A program made the position numbers and the translations under genes. This document shows, in pieces, positions 1-8,378 of a DNA stretch of 64,000 nt. The number at the start of each line of letters is the position of its first letter. The stretch's first letter is position 1. The stretch comes from Betaproteobacteria bacterium (GTDB lineage Bacteria; Pseudomonadota; Gammaproteobacteria; Burkholderiales; Burkholderiaceae_C). Under the pieces are notes generated by a model. The model was given only the letters and a program-made list of their open reading frames with translations, made no database searches and was not told the origin of the DNA. The stretch is from positions 62,001 to 126,000 of the forward strand of contig CANGHH010000001.1 in NCBI GenBank assembly GCA_947453725.1, written 5' to 3'.

Positions 1-20
1 CGGCGGATCATGCAGTCGAA

Positions 21-329
21 TTAGGTCCTGCTTCTGCCCGCCAGCCACAGCAAGGGCCACAGCCACAGGCTGGCCAGCCAGCGCGCCACGCGGGCGAAGG
101 AAACCGGCGCAGTCTCGTGCTGCGCCACCCGGACAAAGAGCACGACGGCGCCGGTCAGCACATGGACCAGCAAGCCCGCGTACAGCGCCACCCGCGTGCC
201 GTAGCTGTCGCCGACGAGGTCACCCAGTGCCGCGCCGGCGAAGGCGGCCAGCAGCACCGACAGCAGCAGCGCCAGGCCGACACCGGCCAGCGCGTGGCGC
301 AGCTTCCAGAGCGGGTCTTGCGTCGACAT
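21..329 (-). CDS. Small two-helix inner membrane protein
   Basis: A 102-residue hypothetical membrane protein. After a short charged N terminus it has two clear hydrophobic stretches (about residues 15-38 and 46-66) and a third Trp/Leu-rich one near the C terminus (about 83-97). I do not recognise a family. The ATG at 329 was chosen because a GAGG ribosome-binding site lies about 8 bases upstream; the longer open frame reaching to 686 overlaps the transglutaminase gene in another frame and is not coding. It is the last gene of a minus-strand run with the transglutaminase-like and DUF2177 genes, 32 bases after the former, so it is probably cotranscribed with them. Confidence 0.6.
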   Translation of the reverse strand: MSTQDPLWKLRHALAGVGLALLLSVLLAAFAGAALGDLVGDSYGTRVALYAGLLVHVLTGAVVLFVRVAQHETAPVSFARVARWLASLWLWPLLWLAGRSRT

Positions 330-361
330 CGAGGCACCTCGGGCTGTGAGGCCCCGCGGGC

Positions 362-1225
362 TCAGGCATCCATCGAGAGCGCCTCGGGGCAGTGGTAGGG
401 CATCAGCAGGCGGCCGTCGGCCCCTGGCACCGCTTCGATGCTGATGCGCGGTGCGTGCGACTGTACCGGGCCGAAGATGGTGGCGAAGGCCACGTCGGCG
501 GCGTCGCGTCCGGTGCCGAAGCGAACGAAGCCCATCGGGATGGCGGTGCCCGAGGGGTCGAAGATGTACCAGCGATCGCCCAGGAAGACCTCGACGTAGG
601 CATGGAAGTCGGTCGGGCCCAGAGCGGGGTCGGCGCCGTAGTCGATGCCGGTGGTGAAGCGCGCCGGGATGTTGACCGCGCGGCACAGCGCGATCATCAG
701 GTGCGCGAAGTCGCGGCAGACGCCGACGGTCTCCAGCAGCGTGTCCACCGCCGAGGTGTTGCTGTTCGACGTGTTCTGCGCGAACTGCACGCGCTGCAGC
801 ACCCAGTCGCGGATGCCCTGCACGCGCCTGTAGCCTTGTTGCCAGTGGCCGAATTCGCGCGCCGCCAGACGCAGCAGGCGGTCGCTCTCACAGTAGCGGC
901 TGGGGTAGATGTAGCCCAGCACGCTGGTCGGCAGCTGGGCGACCGGGATCTCGGCGATGTTGCCGGGTTGCTCGACATGATGGTTCAGGTCCACCGTGGC
1001 GTTGTAGGACACCTGCAGCGAGCCGGGCCCGGCGCTCAGCCGCAGGTAGCGGTTGCGCGTCGCCGGGTCGGTGTCCACCCGCGTGGCCACGTTCGGGCTG
1101 ATCTGCAGGCCTTCCTGCAGCACCTGCTGGCAATCGGTTTGTGCCGCGTGAATGTTGAAGATGAAGTCGCAGCCCGGCGGCGCGATCTCGTAGTGCAGTT
1201 CCAGCGACAGGCGCAGGCGGATCAC
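362..1225 (-). CDS. Transglutaminase-like cysteine protease family protein
   Basis: A 287-residue protein of the transglutaminase-like superfamily, in the group with an N-terminal beta domain followed by the papain-like core. The presumed catalytic triad is visible: Cys in GVCRDFAHL, His in DFHAYVEVFL and Asp in FDPSG. Members of this group are thought to be peptidases or amidases; the substrate is unknown. There is no signal peptide, so it is probably cytoplasmic. The start is a GTG that overlaps the stop of the upstream DUF2177 gene (GTGA), which implies translational coupling. The family call is firm; the substrate cannot be inferred. Confidence 0.85.
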   Translation of the reverse strand: MIRLRLSLELHYEIAPPGCDFIFNIHAAQTDCQQVLQEGLQISPNVATRVDTDPATRNRYLRLSAGPGSLQVSYNATVDLNHHVEQPGNIAEIPVAQLPTSVLGYIYPSRYCESDRLLRLAAREFGHWQQGYRRVQGIRDWVLQRVQFAQNTSNSNTSAVDTLLETVGVCRDFAHLMIALCRAVNIPARFTTGIDYGADPALGPTDFHAYVEVFLGDRWYIFDPSGTAIPMGFVRFGTGRDAADVAFATIFGPVQSHAPRISIEAVPGADGRLLMPYHCPEALSMDA

Positions 1226-1650
1226 GCGCCCGGCTCCGGGGTGACGGCCGCGGCGCTGCGCAGCAGAACCCGGCGCCCGGCGCCGGCTGCCAGCGCGCTG
1301 GCCACGCTGCCCCAGGCCATGTCGGTGATCGCGATGGACCAGGGCCAGCCCTTCAGCGTGGCCAGGTTGCTCAGGTCGTAGGTGGCGTAGGCGAAGAAGC
1401 CGAAGGCCGCCGCCGTCAGCAGCGGCTCGCGCCAGCCCGCGCCGGCACCGAAGGGCAGCACGGTGAAACGCAGCAGGCCGAGCGCGTAGACGAGATAGAA
1501 CAGGCCGGCGGCGACCCAGTTCGGCTGCGCCGCCATCAGGTGGCCGATGCCGGCGGCGTACATCGGCCGGGCGACGAGCCCCAGCCAGACCAGGTCCAGC
1601 AACAGCAGGGACAGAACGACGGTGGCGTAGGTCGGGATCTTCCGGTTCAT
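1222..1650 (-). CDS. DUF2177 family membrane protein
   Basis: A 142-residue integral membrane protein with about four hydrophobic segments. It matches the DUF2177 pattern, with an N-terminal LLLLDLVWLGLVARPMY-type segment and the conserved central FFAYATYDLSNLATLKGW stretch. Function is unknown. ATG 1650 fits the usual family start; an in-frame ATG at 1662 would add four residues, and neither has a strong ribosome-binding site. It is the first gene of the minus-strand run with the transglutaminase-like gene and points away from mraZ, so its promoter must lie in 1651-1950. Confidence 0.8.
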   Translation of the reverse strand: MNRKIPTYATVVLSLLLLDLVWLGLVARPMYAAGIGHLMAAQPNWVAAGLFYLVYALGLLRFTVLPFGAGAGWREPLLTAAAFGFFAYATYDLSNLATLKGWPWSIAITDMAWGSVASALAAGAGRRVLLRSAAAVTPEPGA

Positions 1651-1807
1651 GGGCAGCAGCATGGAGCGAGTCGACACGGCGCGCAAGGGCGCGGAAGCGC
1701 GATGGTGAGGCCGGCCGGGCTGTCTGTCCGTGCGCCAGGCAGCAAAAAAATAGCGCTGCGGTCCCTCAGGCGCCGTGCCGGGTCCGGCGCCTGTCATCCA
1801 CCTCACA

Positions 1808-1893
1808 AAGCACTTTCATAACGGACCCCAAGTGCTTCATTTGGAACAAGTTTTTGCCACCAGAACCGCTGCAGAAACCGCCGGTAAGTGCTT
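1808..1893. repeat. Three AAGTGCTT octamers upstream of mraZ
   Basis: The octamer AAGTGCTT occurs at 1830-1837 and 1886-1893 in direct orientation and at 1808-1815 inverted. The two direct copies extend to a shared 15-base pattern, AAGTGCTT(C/G)ATTTG(G/A). They lie in the 341-base gap between the divergent DUF2177 and mraZ genes, 100-180 bases before the mraZ start, in sequence that is A+T-rich for this genome. A regulatory role is inference. The rest of the gap (1651-1807) shows nothing I can name. Confidence 0.45.
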
Positions 1894-1924
1894 GATTTGA
1901 TTGAATTTTCAGCGCCCAAGGCGA

Positions 1925-1953
1925 TTGACCCTGCGTTCTGAACTCAGTTAAAG
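1925..1953 (+). promoter_or_regulatory. Candidate sigma70 promoter of the dcw cluster
   Basis: TTGACC at 1925-1930 matches the -35 consensus at five of six bases. A 17-base spacer separates it from TTAAAG at 1948-1953, a weak -10 match. It sits about 40 bases before the mraZ start and directly abuts the candidate MraZ repeats, as in characterised mra promoters. The -35 is convincing and the -10 is not. Confidence 0.45.
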
Positions 1954-1991
1954 TGCAGGCCAGTGCAAAAAAGTGGGGTTTTGTGGCGGCA
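1952..1991 (+). promoter_or_regulatory. Candidate MraZ box: four 10 bp repeats
   Basis: Four consecutive decamers, each with (A/T)GTG at its start (AGTGCAGGCC, AGTGCAAAAA, AGTGGGGTTT, TGTGGCGGCA), end immediately before the mraZ ATG. MraZ proteins bind arrays of short GTG/TGGG-type repeats at 10 bp pitch upstream of their own gene, so this is probably the autoregulatory operator. The array also argues that translation starts at 1992 and not at the in-frame GTG at 1953, which would put the operator inside the gene. Confidence 0.65.
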
Positions 1992-2426
1992 ATGACGTTT
2001 CGAGGGGGTCCGGTGCTCACGCTGGACGGGAAGGGGCGCATCACCGTGCCGGCCCGTTGGCGTGAGTTGCTGATGGCCGCCGTCAATGGCCAGATGGTCG
2101 TTGCGAAGAACGCCGACGGCTGCCTCGGTCTGTACCCCTTGTCGGTGTGGGAAGCGCTGGAAGCGCAATTGCTGGAGCTGTCCAGCGAGAACGACGCCTG
2201 GCGCCGCTTTTTCATCGGCAGCGCCACCGACGTCGAGATCGACGCCTCGGCCCGCGTGCTGATCCCGCCCGAGCTGCGCGCCTGGGCCGGTCTGGACAAG
2301 GATGTGAAGTTCATGGGTGTCGGCCCGCACTTCGAATTGTGGGACATGGCCCGCTACGAAGCCCGCGAGGCCGAGGCGCTGGCCGCCGGTCGCCCCGAGG
2401 CGCTGCGCAACCTGGTTGTCCGGTGA
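1992..2426 (+). CDS. mraZ: Transcriptional regulator MraZ
   Basis: A 144-residue MraZ, the DNA-binding regulator at the head of the dcw cluster. It has the two AbrB-like repeats typical of the family, seen as [15 protein letters not shown] (about residues 9-23) and [14 protein letters not shown] (about 84-97). Length is normal for the family. ATG 1992 aligns with known MraZ N termini; an in-frame GTG at 1953 would add 13 residues made from the repeat array. MraZ forms a ring-shaped oligomer that represses its own promoter, and the four decamers just upstream are the likely target. Its stop overlaps the rsmH start. Confidence 0.95.
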   Translation: MTFRGGPVLTLDGKGRITVPARWRELLMAAVNGQMVVAKNADGCLGLYPLSVWEALEAQLLELSSENDAWRRFFIGSATDVEIDASARVLIPPELRAWAGLDKDVKFMGVGPHFELWDMARYEAREAEALAAGRPEALRNLVVR

Positions 2427-3367
2427 ACACCGCCGCCCCGTCCCCGGCAACGTGGACCCACACGCCCGTGTTGCTCTCCGAAGCCATCGAGGCCCTGGTG
2501 ACGCAGCCCGGCGGTGTCTACGTCGATGGCACCTTCGGCCGCGGTGGCCACAGCCGGGCGATCCTGGCGCAACTGTCGCCGGCCGGCCGCCTGTGGGCCT
2601 TCGACAAGGACCCGGAGGCCATCGCCGCGGCGGCCGCGATCGGCGACCCGCGCTTTGCGATCTGCCACGCCAGCTTCGCCGACATGCGGAGCGAACTGGC
2701 CGCTCGCGGGATCGAGAAGGTCGACGGCATCCTGCTCGACCTGGGCGTCAGTTCGCCGCAGATCGACAACCCCGAGCGCGGCTTCAGCTTCCGCTTTGAG
2801 GCCCCGCTGGACATGCGCATGGACACCACGCGTGGCGAGACGGCAGCCGAGTTCCTGGCCCGCGCCGACGTGCGCGAGATCGCAGAGGTCATCCGTGAAT
2901 ACGGCGAAGAACGGTTTGCTTTTCAGATTGCAAAGGCGCTTGTCGCTGGCCGCGAAAGCGGACAGGTCATCCGCAGCACCGGCGATCTTTCCGCGCTCGT
3001 GGCTCGCGTCGTCAAGACCCGCGAACCGGGCCAGGACCCCGCCACGCGGACCTTTCAAGCTCTTCGGATACACGTTAACGCCGAGCTTGAAGCGCTCGAA
3101 CAAGGCCTGAAGTCGGCGCTGGACCTGCTGGCGCCGCAGGGGCGGCTGGTCGTGATCAGCTTCCATTCTCTGGAAGACCGTATCGTCAAGAGCTTCATCG
3201 CCCGCGAGAGCCGCGACGAGGTCGATCGCCGCGCGCCTTTCGCGCCGGCCCGGCCGATGCGGCTGGAAGCGGTGGCCCGCGTCAAGCCCGACGCGCTGGA
3301 AGTGCTGCGCAACCCGCGTTCACGTTCGGCGGTGCTGCGTGTCGCCGAACGCACCGCTGTCGCCTGA
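2423..3367 (+). CDS. rsmH: 16S rRNA m4C1402 methyltransferase RsmH (MraW)
   Basis: A 314-residue SAM-dependent methyltransferase that modifies the N4 position of C1402 in 16S rRNA. Family motifs are clear: [13 protein letters not shown] near the N terminus, the SAM-binding [24 protein letters not shown], and the C-terminal [10 protein letters not shown]. It starts with GTG, and GTGA overlaps the mraZ stop. Two short stretches (2911-2946 and 3051-3090) use codons such as ATA, CTT, GTT and TTT that are scarce in the rest of the cluster, although the protein there is normal. Confidence 0.97.
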   Translation: MNTAAPSPATWTHTPVLLSEAIEALVTQPGGVYVDGTFGRGGHSRAILAQLSPAGRLWAFDKDPEAIAAAAAIGDPRFAICHASFADMRSELAARGIEKVDGILLDLGVSSPQIDNPERGFSFRFEAPLDMRMDTTRGETAAEFLARADVREIAEVIREYGEERFAFQIAKALVAGRESGQVIRSTGDLSALVARVVKTREPGQDPATRTFQALRIHVNAELEALEQGLKSALDLLAPQGRLVVISFHSLEDRIVKSFIARESRDEVDRRAPFAPARPMRLEAVARVKPDALEVLRNPRSRSAVLRVAERTAVA

Positions 3368-3368
3368 C

Positions 3369-3656
3369 ATGAAGCTGAATGCGCTGCTCATCGTCGCGCT
3401 GCTGCTCAGCGCGCTGCTGCTGGTGAAGACGGCTTTCGAGTCGCGACAGCTGTTTGCGGCCATCGACAGCGCGCGCGCCGAGAAGGCCCAGCTCGACGCC
3501 GAGTACAAGCGCCTGGACGCCGAGGCGCAGGCGCAAAGCACGAACATGCGCGTCGAACGCGTGGCCCACGACAGGCTGGGCATGAACCGCGCGCAGCAGG
3601 GCGTGATGACCTATGTCTTCGACGGCGCCGCGGCCAGCGCCGGAGCGCAGCGGTGA
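3369..3656 (+). CDS. ftsL: Cell division protein FtsL
   Basis: A 95-residue bitopic division protein. One transmembrane helix (about residues 3-22) is followed by a periplasmic heptad-like coiled coil rich in Ala, Glu and Leu. The end has the VAHDRLGM motif typical of betaproteobacterial FtsL. FtsL forms a complex with FtsB and FtsQ that activates FtsW-FtsI at the septum. ATG 3369 lies 1 base after the rsmH stop, and the gene's own stop overlaps the GTG of ftsI. Position in the cluster makes the call secure despite low conservation. Confidence 0.92.
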   Translation: MKLNALLIVALLLSALLLVKTAFESRQLFAAIDSARAEKAQLDAEYKRLDAEAQAQSTNMRVERVAHDRLGMNRAQQGVMTYVFDGAAASAGAQR

Positions 3657-5461
3657 GCCGCACCATCTCGAACAATGCGGCGCGCACGCTGGGCGCCAAC
3701 AGCGTGCGCAGTGTCAACTACGCCACCAGCCCTTTGCTGACCAGCCAGACGCCGACCTGGCGTTCGCGCTTCGTCGTCGTGCTGGTCGGCGGTGCCTTCC
3801 TGGCGCTGCTGGGCCGCGCGGCCTTCCTGCAGATCTGGGCTACCGATTTCTACCAGGCCCAGGGTGAAAAGCGTTTCGTCTACAAGCAGGTCCTGCCGGC
3901 CAGCCGCGGCCGCATCCTCGACCGCCACGGTCTGGTGCTGGCCACCAGCGTGGCCCTGCCGACGGTGCAGATCGACCCCAAGACCTTCAACGCCGACAGT
4001 GCCCAGCGCAAGGCCCTGGGCCAGGCGCTGGGCATGACGCTGACCGAGGTCGACGACAAGCTGGAAGGCGCCAGCAACACCGTCACGCTGCGCCGGCTGG
4101 TCGAAGAAGCGGCCTGGCAGCAGGTCAGGCAGCAGGCCCGGGACGAAGGCATCAAGGGTGTGCAGGAGGTGCGTGAATACCAGCGCCGCTACCCAGAAGG
4201 CGAAGCCGCCGCGCACGTGGTGGGCTTCACCGACATCGACGGGAAGGGTATCGACGGCATCGAGCTCGGCTTCCAGAGCCAGCTGCTCGGGCGCCTGGGC
4301 GCGCGCACCGTGGTGCGCGACCGGCTCGGCCGCGTGGTCGAGGAAATGGGCGACCAGGCCGACCCGGTGAACGGCAGCGACATCACGCTGTCCATCGACA
4401 GCAAGGTGCAGTTCTTCGCCTACCAGCGCGTGCGCGACGCAGTCAGGGAACACAAGGCCAAGGCCGGCAGCGTGGTCGTGTTGGACAGCCAGACCGGCGA
4501 GGTGCTGGCGCTGGCCAACTACCCGAGCTACGACCCATCGAACCGCGGCAGCCTGAGCGGCGGTTCGCTGCGCAACCGTGCGCTGACCGACGTTTTCGAA
4601 CCCGGCTCGACGATGAAGCCGCTGGTCGTGGCGCTGGCGCTGGAAACCCAGCGCGTGCGGGTCGACCAGGTGATCAACACCGCACCGGGCAGCCTGGTGG
4701 TCGGCCCGCTGGTGGTCAAGGACGCCCACCCGCACCCGGCGCTGACGGTGCAGCAGGTGATCCAGAAGAGCAGCAACATCGGCGCCGCGCGCATCGCGAT
4801 GGGCATGCCGGCGCGCGAGCTGTGGGAGCTTTTCAGCGCGGTCGGCTATGGCCAGAAGCCGCAGATCGCCTTCCCCGGCGCGGTCACCGGTCGGCTCAAG
4901 CCCTACAAGAACTGGCGCCCGGTGGAGCAGGCCACGATGGCCTATGGCTACGGCCTGTCGGCATCGCTGCTGCAGATGGCGCGTGCCTACACGCCACTGG
5001 CGCGCGACGGCGATGTCATCCCGGTGACCATGCTCAAGCAGGACCAGCCGGCCAGCGGCCCGCGCGTGCTGTCGGCGGCCACCACGGCCGAGATCCGCAA
5101 GATGCTGCAGATGGCCGCCGGCCCGGGCGGCACCGGCCCGAAGGCGCAGACCGTGGGTTATTCGGTGGGCGGCAAGAGCGGCACCGCGCACAAGCAGGAA
5201 GGCAAGGGCTACGCGGCGCACAAGTACCGCGGCTGGTTCGTCGGCATGGCCCCGATCAGCGCGCCGCGCATCATCGTCGCGGTGATGATCGACGAGCCCA
5301 GCAACGGCGTGTATTTCGGTGGCGACGTTGCCGCGCCGGTGTTCAGCGAAGTCGTCCAGCAGACGCTGCGCATGATGAACGTGGCGCCCGACCTCGACGT
5401 CAAGGCACAGATCAGCGCCAAGCCGATCGTGCCGATTGCCGCCGAGCAGGAGAGTTTCTGA
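3653..5461 (+). CDS. ftsI: Septal peptidoglycan transpeptidase FtsI (PBP3)
   Basis: A 602-residue class B penicillin-binding protein that cross-links septal peptidoglycan in the periplasm, partnered with FtsW. A single N-terminal membrane anchor (about residues 40-65) is followed by the dimerisation domain and then the transpeptidase domain. Catalytic motifs are intact: SxxK as STMK with nucleophile Ser319, SxN as SSN at 373-375, and the KTG-type box as KSGT at 508-511. The start is GTG in a 4-base overlap with ftsL. The last base of the stop is the first base of murE. Confidence 0.97.
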   Translation: MSRTISNNAARTLGANSVRSVNYATSPLLTSQTPTWRSRFVVVLVGGAFLALLGRAAFLQIWATDFYQAQGEKRFVYKQVLPASRGRILDRHGLVLATSVALPTVQIDPKTFNADSAQRKALGQALGMTLTEVDDKLEGASNTVTLRRLVEEAAWQQVRQQARDEGIKGVQEVREYQRRYPEGEAAAHVVGFTDIDGKGIDGIELGFQSQLLGRLGARTVVRDRLGRVVEEMGDQADPVNGSDITLSIDSKVQFFAYQRVRDAVREHKAKAGSVVVLDSQTGEVLALANYPSYDPSNRGSLSGGSLRNRALTDVFEPGSTMKPLVVALALETQRVRVDQVINTAPGSLVVGPLVVKDAHPHPALTVQQVIQKSSNIGAARIAMGMPARELWELFSAVGYGQKPQIAFPGAVTGRLKPYKNWRPVEQATMAYGYGLSASLLQMARAYTPLARDGDVIPVTMLKQDQPASGPRVLSAATTAEIRKMLQMAAGPGGTGPKAQTVGYSVGGKSGTAHKQEGKGYAAHKYRGWFVGMAPISAPRIIVAVMIDEPSNGVYFGGDVAAPVFSEVVQQTLRMMNVAPDLDVKAQISAKPIVPIAAEQESF

Positions 5462-7002
5462 TGGCCGCGCAGCTGGCCTCCGCCCCCGCAGCCGCCCAGT
5501 GGCTGGCCGCGCGCGTGCGCGGGCACTTGCGCATGGACAGCCGCGCGGTGCAGCCGGGTGACGGCTTCATCGCCTGGCCGGGTCTGTCCACCGACGGGCG
5601 GCGCCACGTGCAGGCCGCGCTGGACGCCGGTGCGGCGGCTTGCCTGGTCGAAGCCCAGGGTGCCGAGGCCTTCGCCTTCGACCCCGAACGCGTGGCCCTG
5701 GTGAACGGGCTGAAGGCCGCCACCGGCGACATTGCCGACGCCTACTTCGCCCAGCCCAGCGCCGTGCTCGACGTGGTCGCCACGACCGGCACCAACGGCA
5801 AGACCAGCACCGCCTGGTGGACGGCGCAGGCGCTGACCCGGCTCGGCCGGCGCTGCGGCGTCATCGGCACCCTGGGCGTCGGCGAGCCGCCCAGTCAGGC
5901 TGGCGCTGACGCGACCGGCAGGTTCACGCCGACCGGCCTGACCACGCCCGATCCGGTCACGCTGCACGGCGCCTTCCGCCACTTCGTCGACCTCGGTTGC
6001 TCGGCCTGCGCGCTGGAGGCTTCGTCGATCGGTCTGGCCGAGCACCGGCTGGCCGCCGCGCGCATCGATGTCGCGCTGTTCACCAACTTCACGCGCGACC
6101 ACCTCGACCACCACGGCAGCATGGCCCGCTACTGGGAAGCCAAGCGAGCGCTGTTCGAGGTGCCGGGTCTGAAGGCGGCGGTCATCAACACCGACGACGA
6201 GCAAGGCGCGGCGCTGGCTGCCGAACTGGGCCATTCGACGCTCGACATCTGGACCGTTTCGCTGCATCACGCCGCCCGCCTGCAGGCCGGCGGCCTGCGC
6301 TACACCGACGACGGCCTGGCTTTCGACCTTCGCGAAGGCGCCCAGCACGCCAGCGTGCACAGCCGGCTGGTCGGTGAATTCAACGCCAGCAACCTGCTGG
6401 TCGTCATCGGCGGCCTGCGCGCCCTGGGCGTGCCGCTGGCCGACGCCGCGCAGGTGGCGGCCGAGTTGACGCCGGTGCCCGGCCGCATGCAGCGCGTCAG
6501 CGGCGGCGACCTGGACGTCGTGGTGGACTACGCCCACACGCCCGACGCACTGGCCAAGGTGCTGCAGGCGCTGCGCCCGCTGGTCACCGCGCGCGGCAGC
6601 CGGCTGTGGTGCGTTTTCGGCTGCGGTGGCAACCGCGACGCCAGCAAGCGCCCGCTGATGGGCGCCATCTCGGCGGCCGGCGCCGACCGCGTGGTGCTGA
6701 CCAGCGACAACCCGCGTGGCGAATCGCCCGACGCCATCCTGGCGCAGATCCTGGCCGGCATCAACGTCATCGGCGGCGGCCACGACGAGGTCGATGTCAT
6801 CGAAGACCGCCGCGCGGCCATCGCCCACGCCTTGCGCCAGGCCGCGCCCGGCGATGTGGTGCTGCTGGCCGGCAAAGGGCATGAGGACCACCAGGAGATC
6901 GCCGGCGTGAAGCGCCCCTTCTCCGACCTGGCCGAGGCGCGGGCGATGCTGGCGTTGCGCGATGGCGGCTGGCAGCCGCAGAACGCCGGGGTGGCCGCAT
7001 GA
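5461..7002 (+). CDS. murE: UDP-MurNAc-tripeptide synthetase MurE
   Basis: A 513-residue Mur ligase that adds the third stem-peptide residue to UDP-MurNAc-L-Ala-D-Glu in the cytoplasm. The ATP loop GTNGKTS is at residues 110-116. The DNPR motif (SDNPRGESP) is the signature associated with meso-diaminopimelate as substrate. It overlaps ftsI by one base and murF by four (ATGA). Some Burkholderiales have fused murE and murF; here they are separate. Confidence 0.97.
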   Translation: MAAQLASAPAAAQWLAARVRGHLRMDSRAVQPGDGFIAWPGLSTDGRRHVQAALDAGAAACLVEAQGAEAFAFDPERVALVNGLKAATGDIADAYFAQPSAVLDVVATTGTNGKTSTAWWTAQALTRLGRRCGVIGTLGVGEPPSQAGADATGRFTPTGLTTPDPVTLHGAFRHFVDLGCSACALEASSIGLAEHRLAAARIDVALFTNFTRDHLDHHGSMARYWEAKRALFEVPGLKAAVINTDDEQGAALAAELGHSTLDIWTVSLHHAARLQAGGLRYTDDGLAFDLREGAQHASVHSRLVGEFNASNLLVVIGGLRALGVPLADAAQVAAELTPVPGRMQRVSGGDLDVVVDYAHTPDALAKVLQALRPLVTARGSRLWCVFGCGGNRDASKRPLMGAISAAGADRVVLTSDNPRGESPDAILAQILAGINVIGGGHDEVDVIEDRRAAIAHALRQAAPGDVVLLAGKGHEDHQEIAGVKRPFSDLAEARAMLALRDGGWQPQNAGVAA

Positions 7003-8378
7003 TGCTGACGCTGGCCCAGGCCCACGCGCTGCTGCCTGGCAGCCGGCTCGTCGGTGACGGCGCGTTGGCCCTTGCACGCGTGCACAGCGACACCCGCACC
7101 CTGCTGCCGGGCGACCTCTTCGTCGCGCTGCGCGGCGAGCGCTTCGACGGCGCCGACTACCTGGCGCAGGCCCAGGCTGCCGGCGCGGTGGCGGCGCTGG
7201 CCGAACGCGGCCTGTCGGCCGCCAGCGGCATGCCAGGCCTGCTGGTGCCCGACGCGCTGGCCGCCCTGCAGCAGCTGGCCGCCGCCTGGCGTGCGCGCTT
7301 CACGCTGCCGCTGATCGCGGTCACCGGCAGCAACGGCAAGACCACGGTCACGCAGATGACGGCGGCCATCCTGCGCAGCTGGCACGGCGCGGCGGCCCTG
7401 GCCACCGCCGGCAACTTCAACAACCACATCGGCGTGCCGCTGACGCTGCTGCGCCTGCGCGCCGACCACCGCGCGGCGGTGCTCGAGCTGGGCATGAACC
7501 ACCCTGGCGAAATCGCGCTGCTGGCCGGGCTGGCCGCGCCGACCGTGGCCCTGGTCAACAACGCCCAGCGCGAGCACCTGGAATTCATGACCAGCGTGGA
7601 AGCGGTGGCCTGCGAAAACGGCAGCGTCATCGACGCGCTGGGCGCCGGCGGCACCGCCGTCATCCCGGCCGATGATGCGCACGCGCCCCTGTGGCGCGAA
7701 CGCGCCGGCGCGCGGCGCGTCTGGTCCTTCGGTTTGCAGGCAGCCAACGACCCGTACAGCCATGTCTGGGCCGCAGCGCAGTGGCATGCCGAAGCGGCCC
7801 AGTGGCAACTGCAACTGCACACCCCGCTGGGCGGCGCCGACACCACGCTGTCGCTGGCCGGCCGCCACAATCTGCTGAACGCCACGGCCGCCGCAGCCTG
7901 CGCCATCGCTGCTGGCGCACCGCTGGCCGCCGTCGCGCGCGGCCTGGCCAACTTCGAGGCCGTGGCCGGGCGTTCGCAGGCGCTGCGGCTGCGGCGCCAG
8001 GGCCGCGGCGTCACGCTCATCGACGACAGCTACAACGCCAACCCCGATTCGGTGCTGGCTGCCATCCAGGTGCTCGCCGGGCTGCCCGGCCCGCGCTGGC
8101 TGCTGCTGGGCGACATGGGCGAGGTTGGCAACGAAGGCCCGCGCTTGCACGCCGAAGTCGGCGCCGCCGCCCGCGCGGCCGGCATCGAACAGTTCTGGGC
8201 CGTCGGTGCGCTGTGCGCGCAGGCCGGCGCCCACCGCCATTTCAGCCGCGTGGCCGACCTCGTCGCCGCGTTGCCCCAGGCCGAGGCTGCGGCCTCGGTG
8301 CTGGTCAAGGGGTCGCGATTCATGAAGATGGAACAGGTTGTCCTGGCGCTGCAACAGGAAGCCGACGATGCTGCTTAG
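6999..8378 (+). CDS. murF: UDP-MurNAc-pentapeptide synthetase MurF
   Basis: A 459-residue Mur ligase that attaches D-Ala-D-Ala to the UDP-MurNAc-tripeptide and completes the cytoplasmic pentapeptide. The P-loop GSNGKTT is at 110-116, the central domain has [12 protein letters not shown], and the C-terminal ligase domain begins with the [10 protein letters not shown] motif. There are two adjacent ATG codons at the start (6999 and 7002); the first overlaps the murE stop and is used here. The 3' end overlaps mraY by 11 bases. Confidence 0.97.
   Translation: MMLTLAQAHALLPGSRLVGDGALALARVHSDTRTLLPGDLFVALRGERFDGADYLAQAQAAGAVAALAERGLSAASGMPGLLVPDALAALQQLAAAWRARFTLPLIAVTGSNGKTTVTQMTAAILRSWHGAAALATAGNFNNHIGVPLTLLRLRADHRAAVLELGMNHPGEIALLAGLAAPTVALVNNAQREHLEFMTSVEAVACENGSVIDALGAGGTAVIPADDAHAPLWRERAGARRVWSFGLQAANDPYSHVWAAAQWHAEAAQWQLQLHTPLGGADTTLSLAGRHNLLNATAAAACAIAAGAPLAAVARGLANFEAVAGRSQALRLRRQGRGVTLIDDSYNANPDSVLAAIQVLAGLPGPRWLLLGDMGEVGNEGPRLHAEVGAAARAAGIEQFWAVGALCAQAGAHRHFSRVADLVAALPQAEAAASVLVKGSRFMKMEQVVLALQQEADDAA

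Noticed and set aside
1953-1991. An N-terminal extension of MraZ from an upstream GTG.
   Set aside because: The extra residues come from the 10 bp repeats and do not match MraZ proteins, which begin at the equivalent of 1992.
5461-8378. Fusion of murE and murF as seen in some Burkholderiales.
   Set aside because: An in-frame stop of murE overlaps the murF start (ATGA), so they are two genes.
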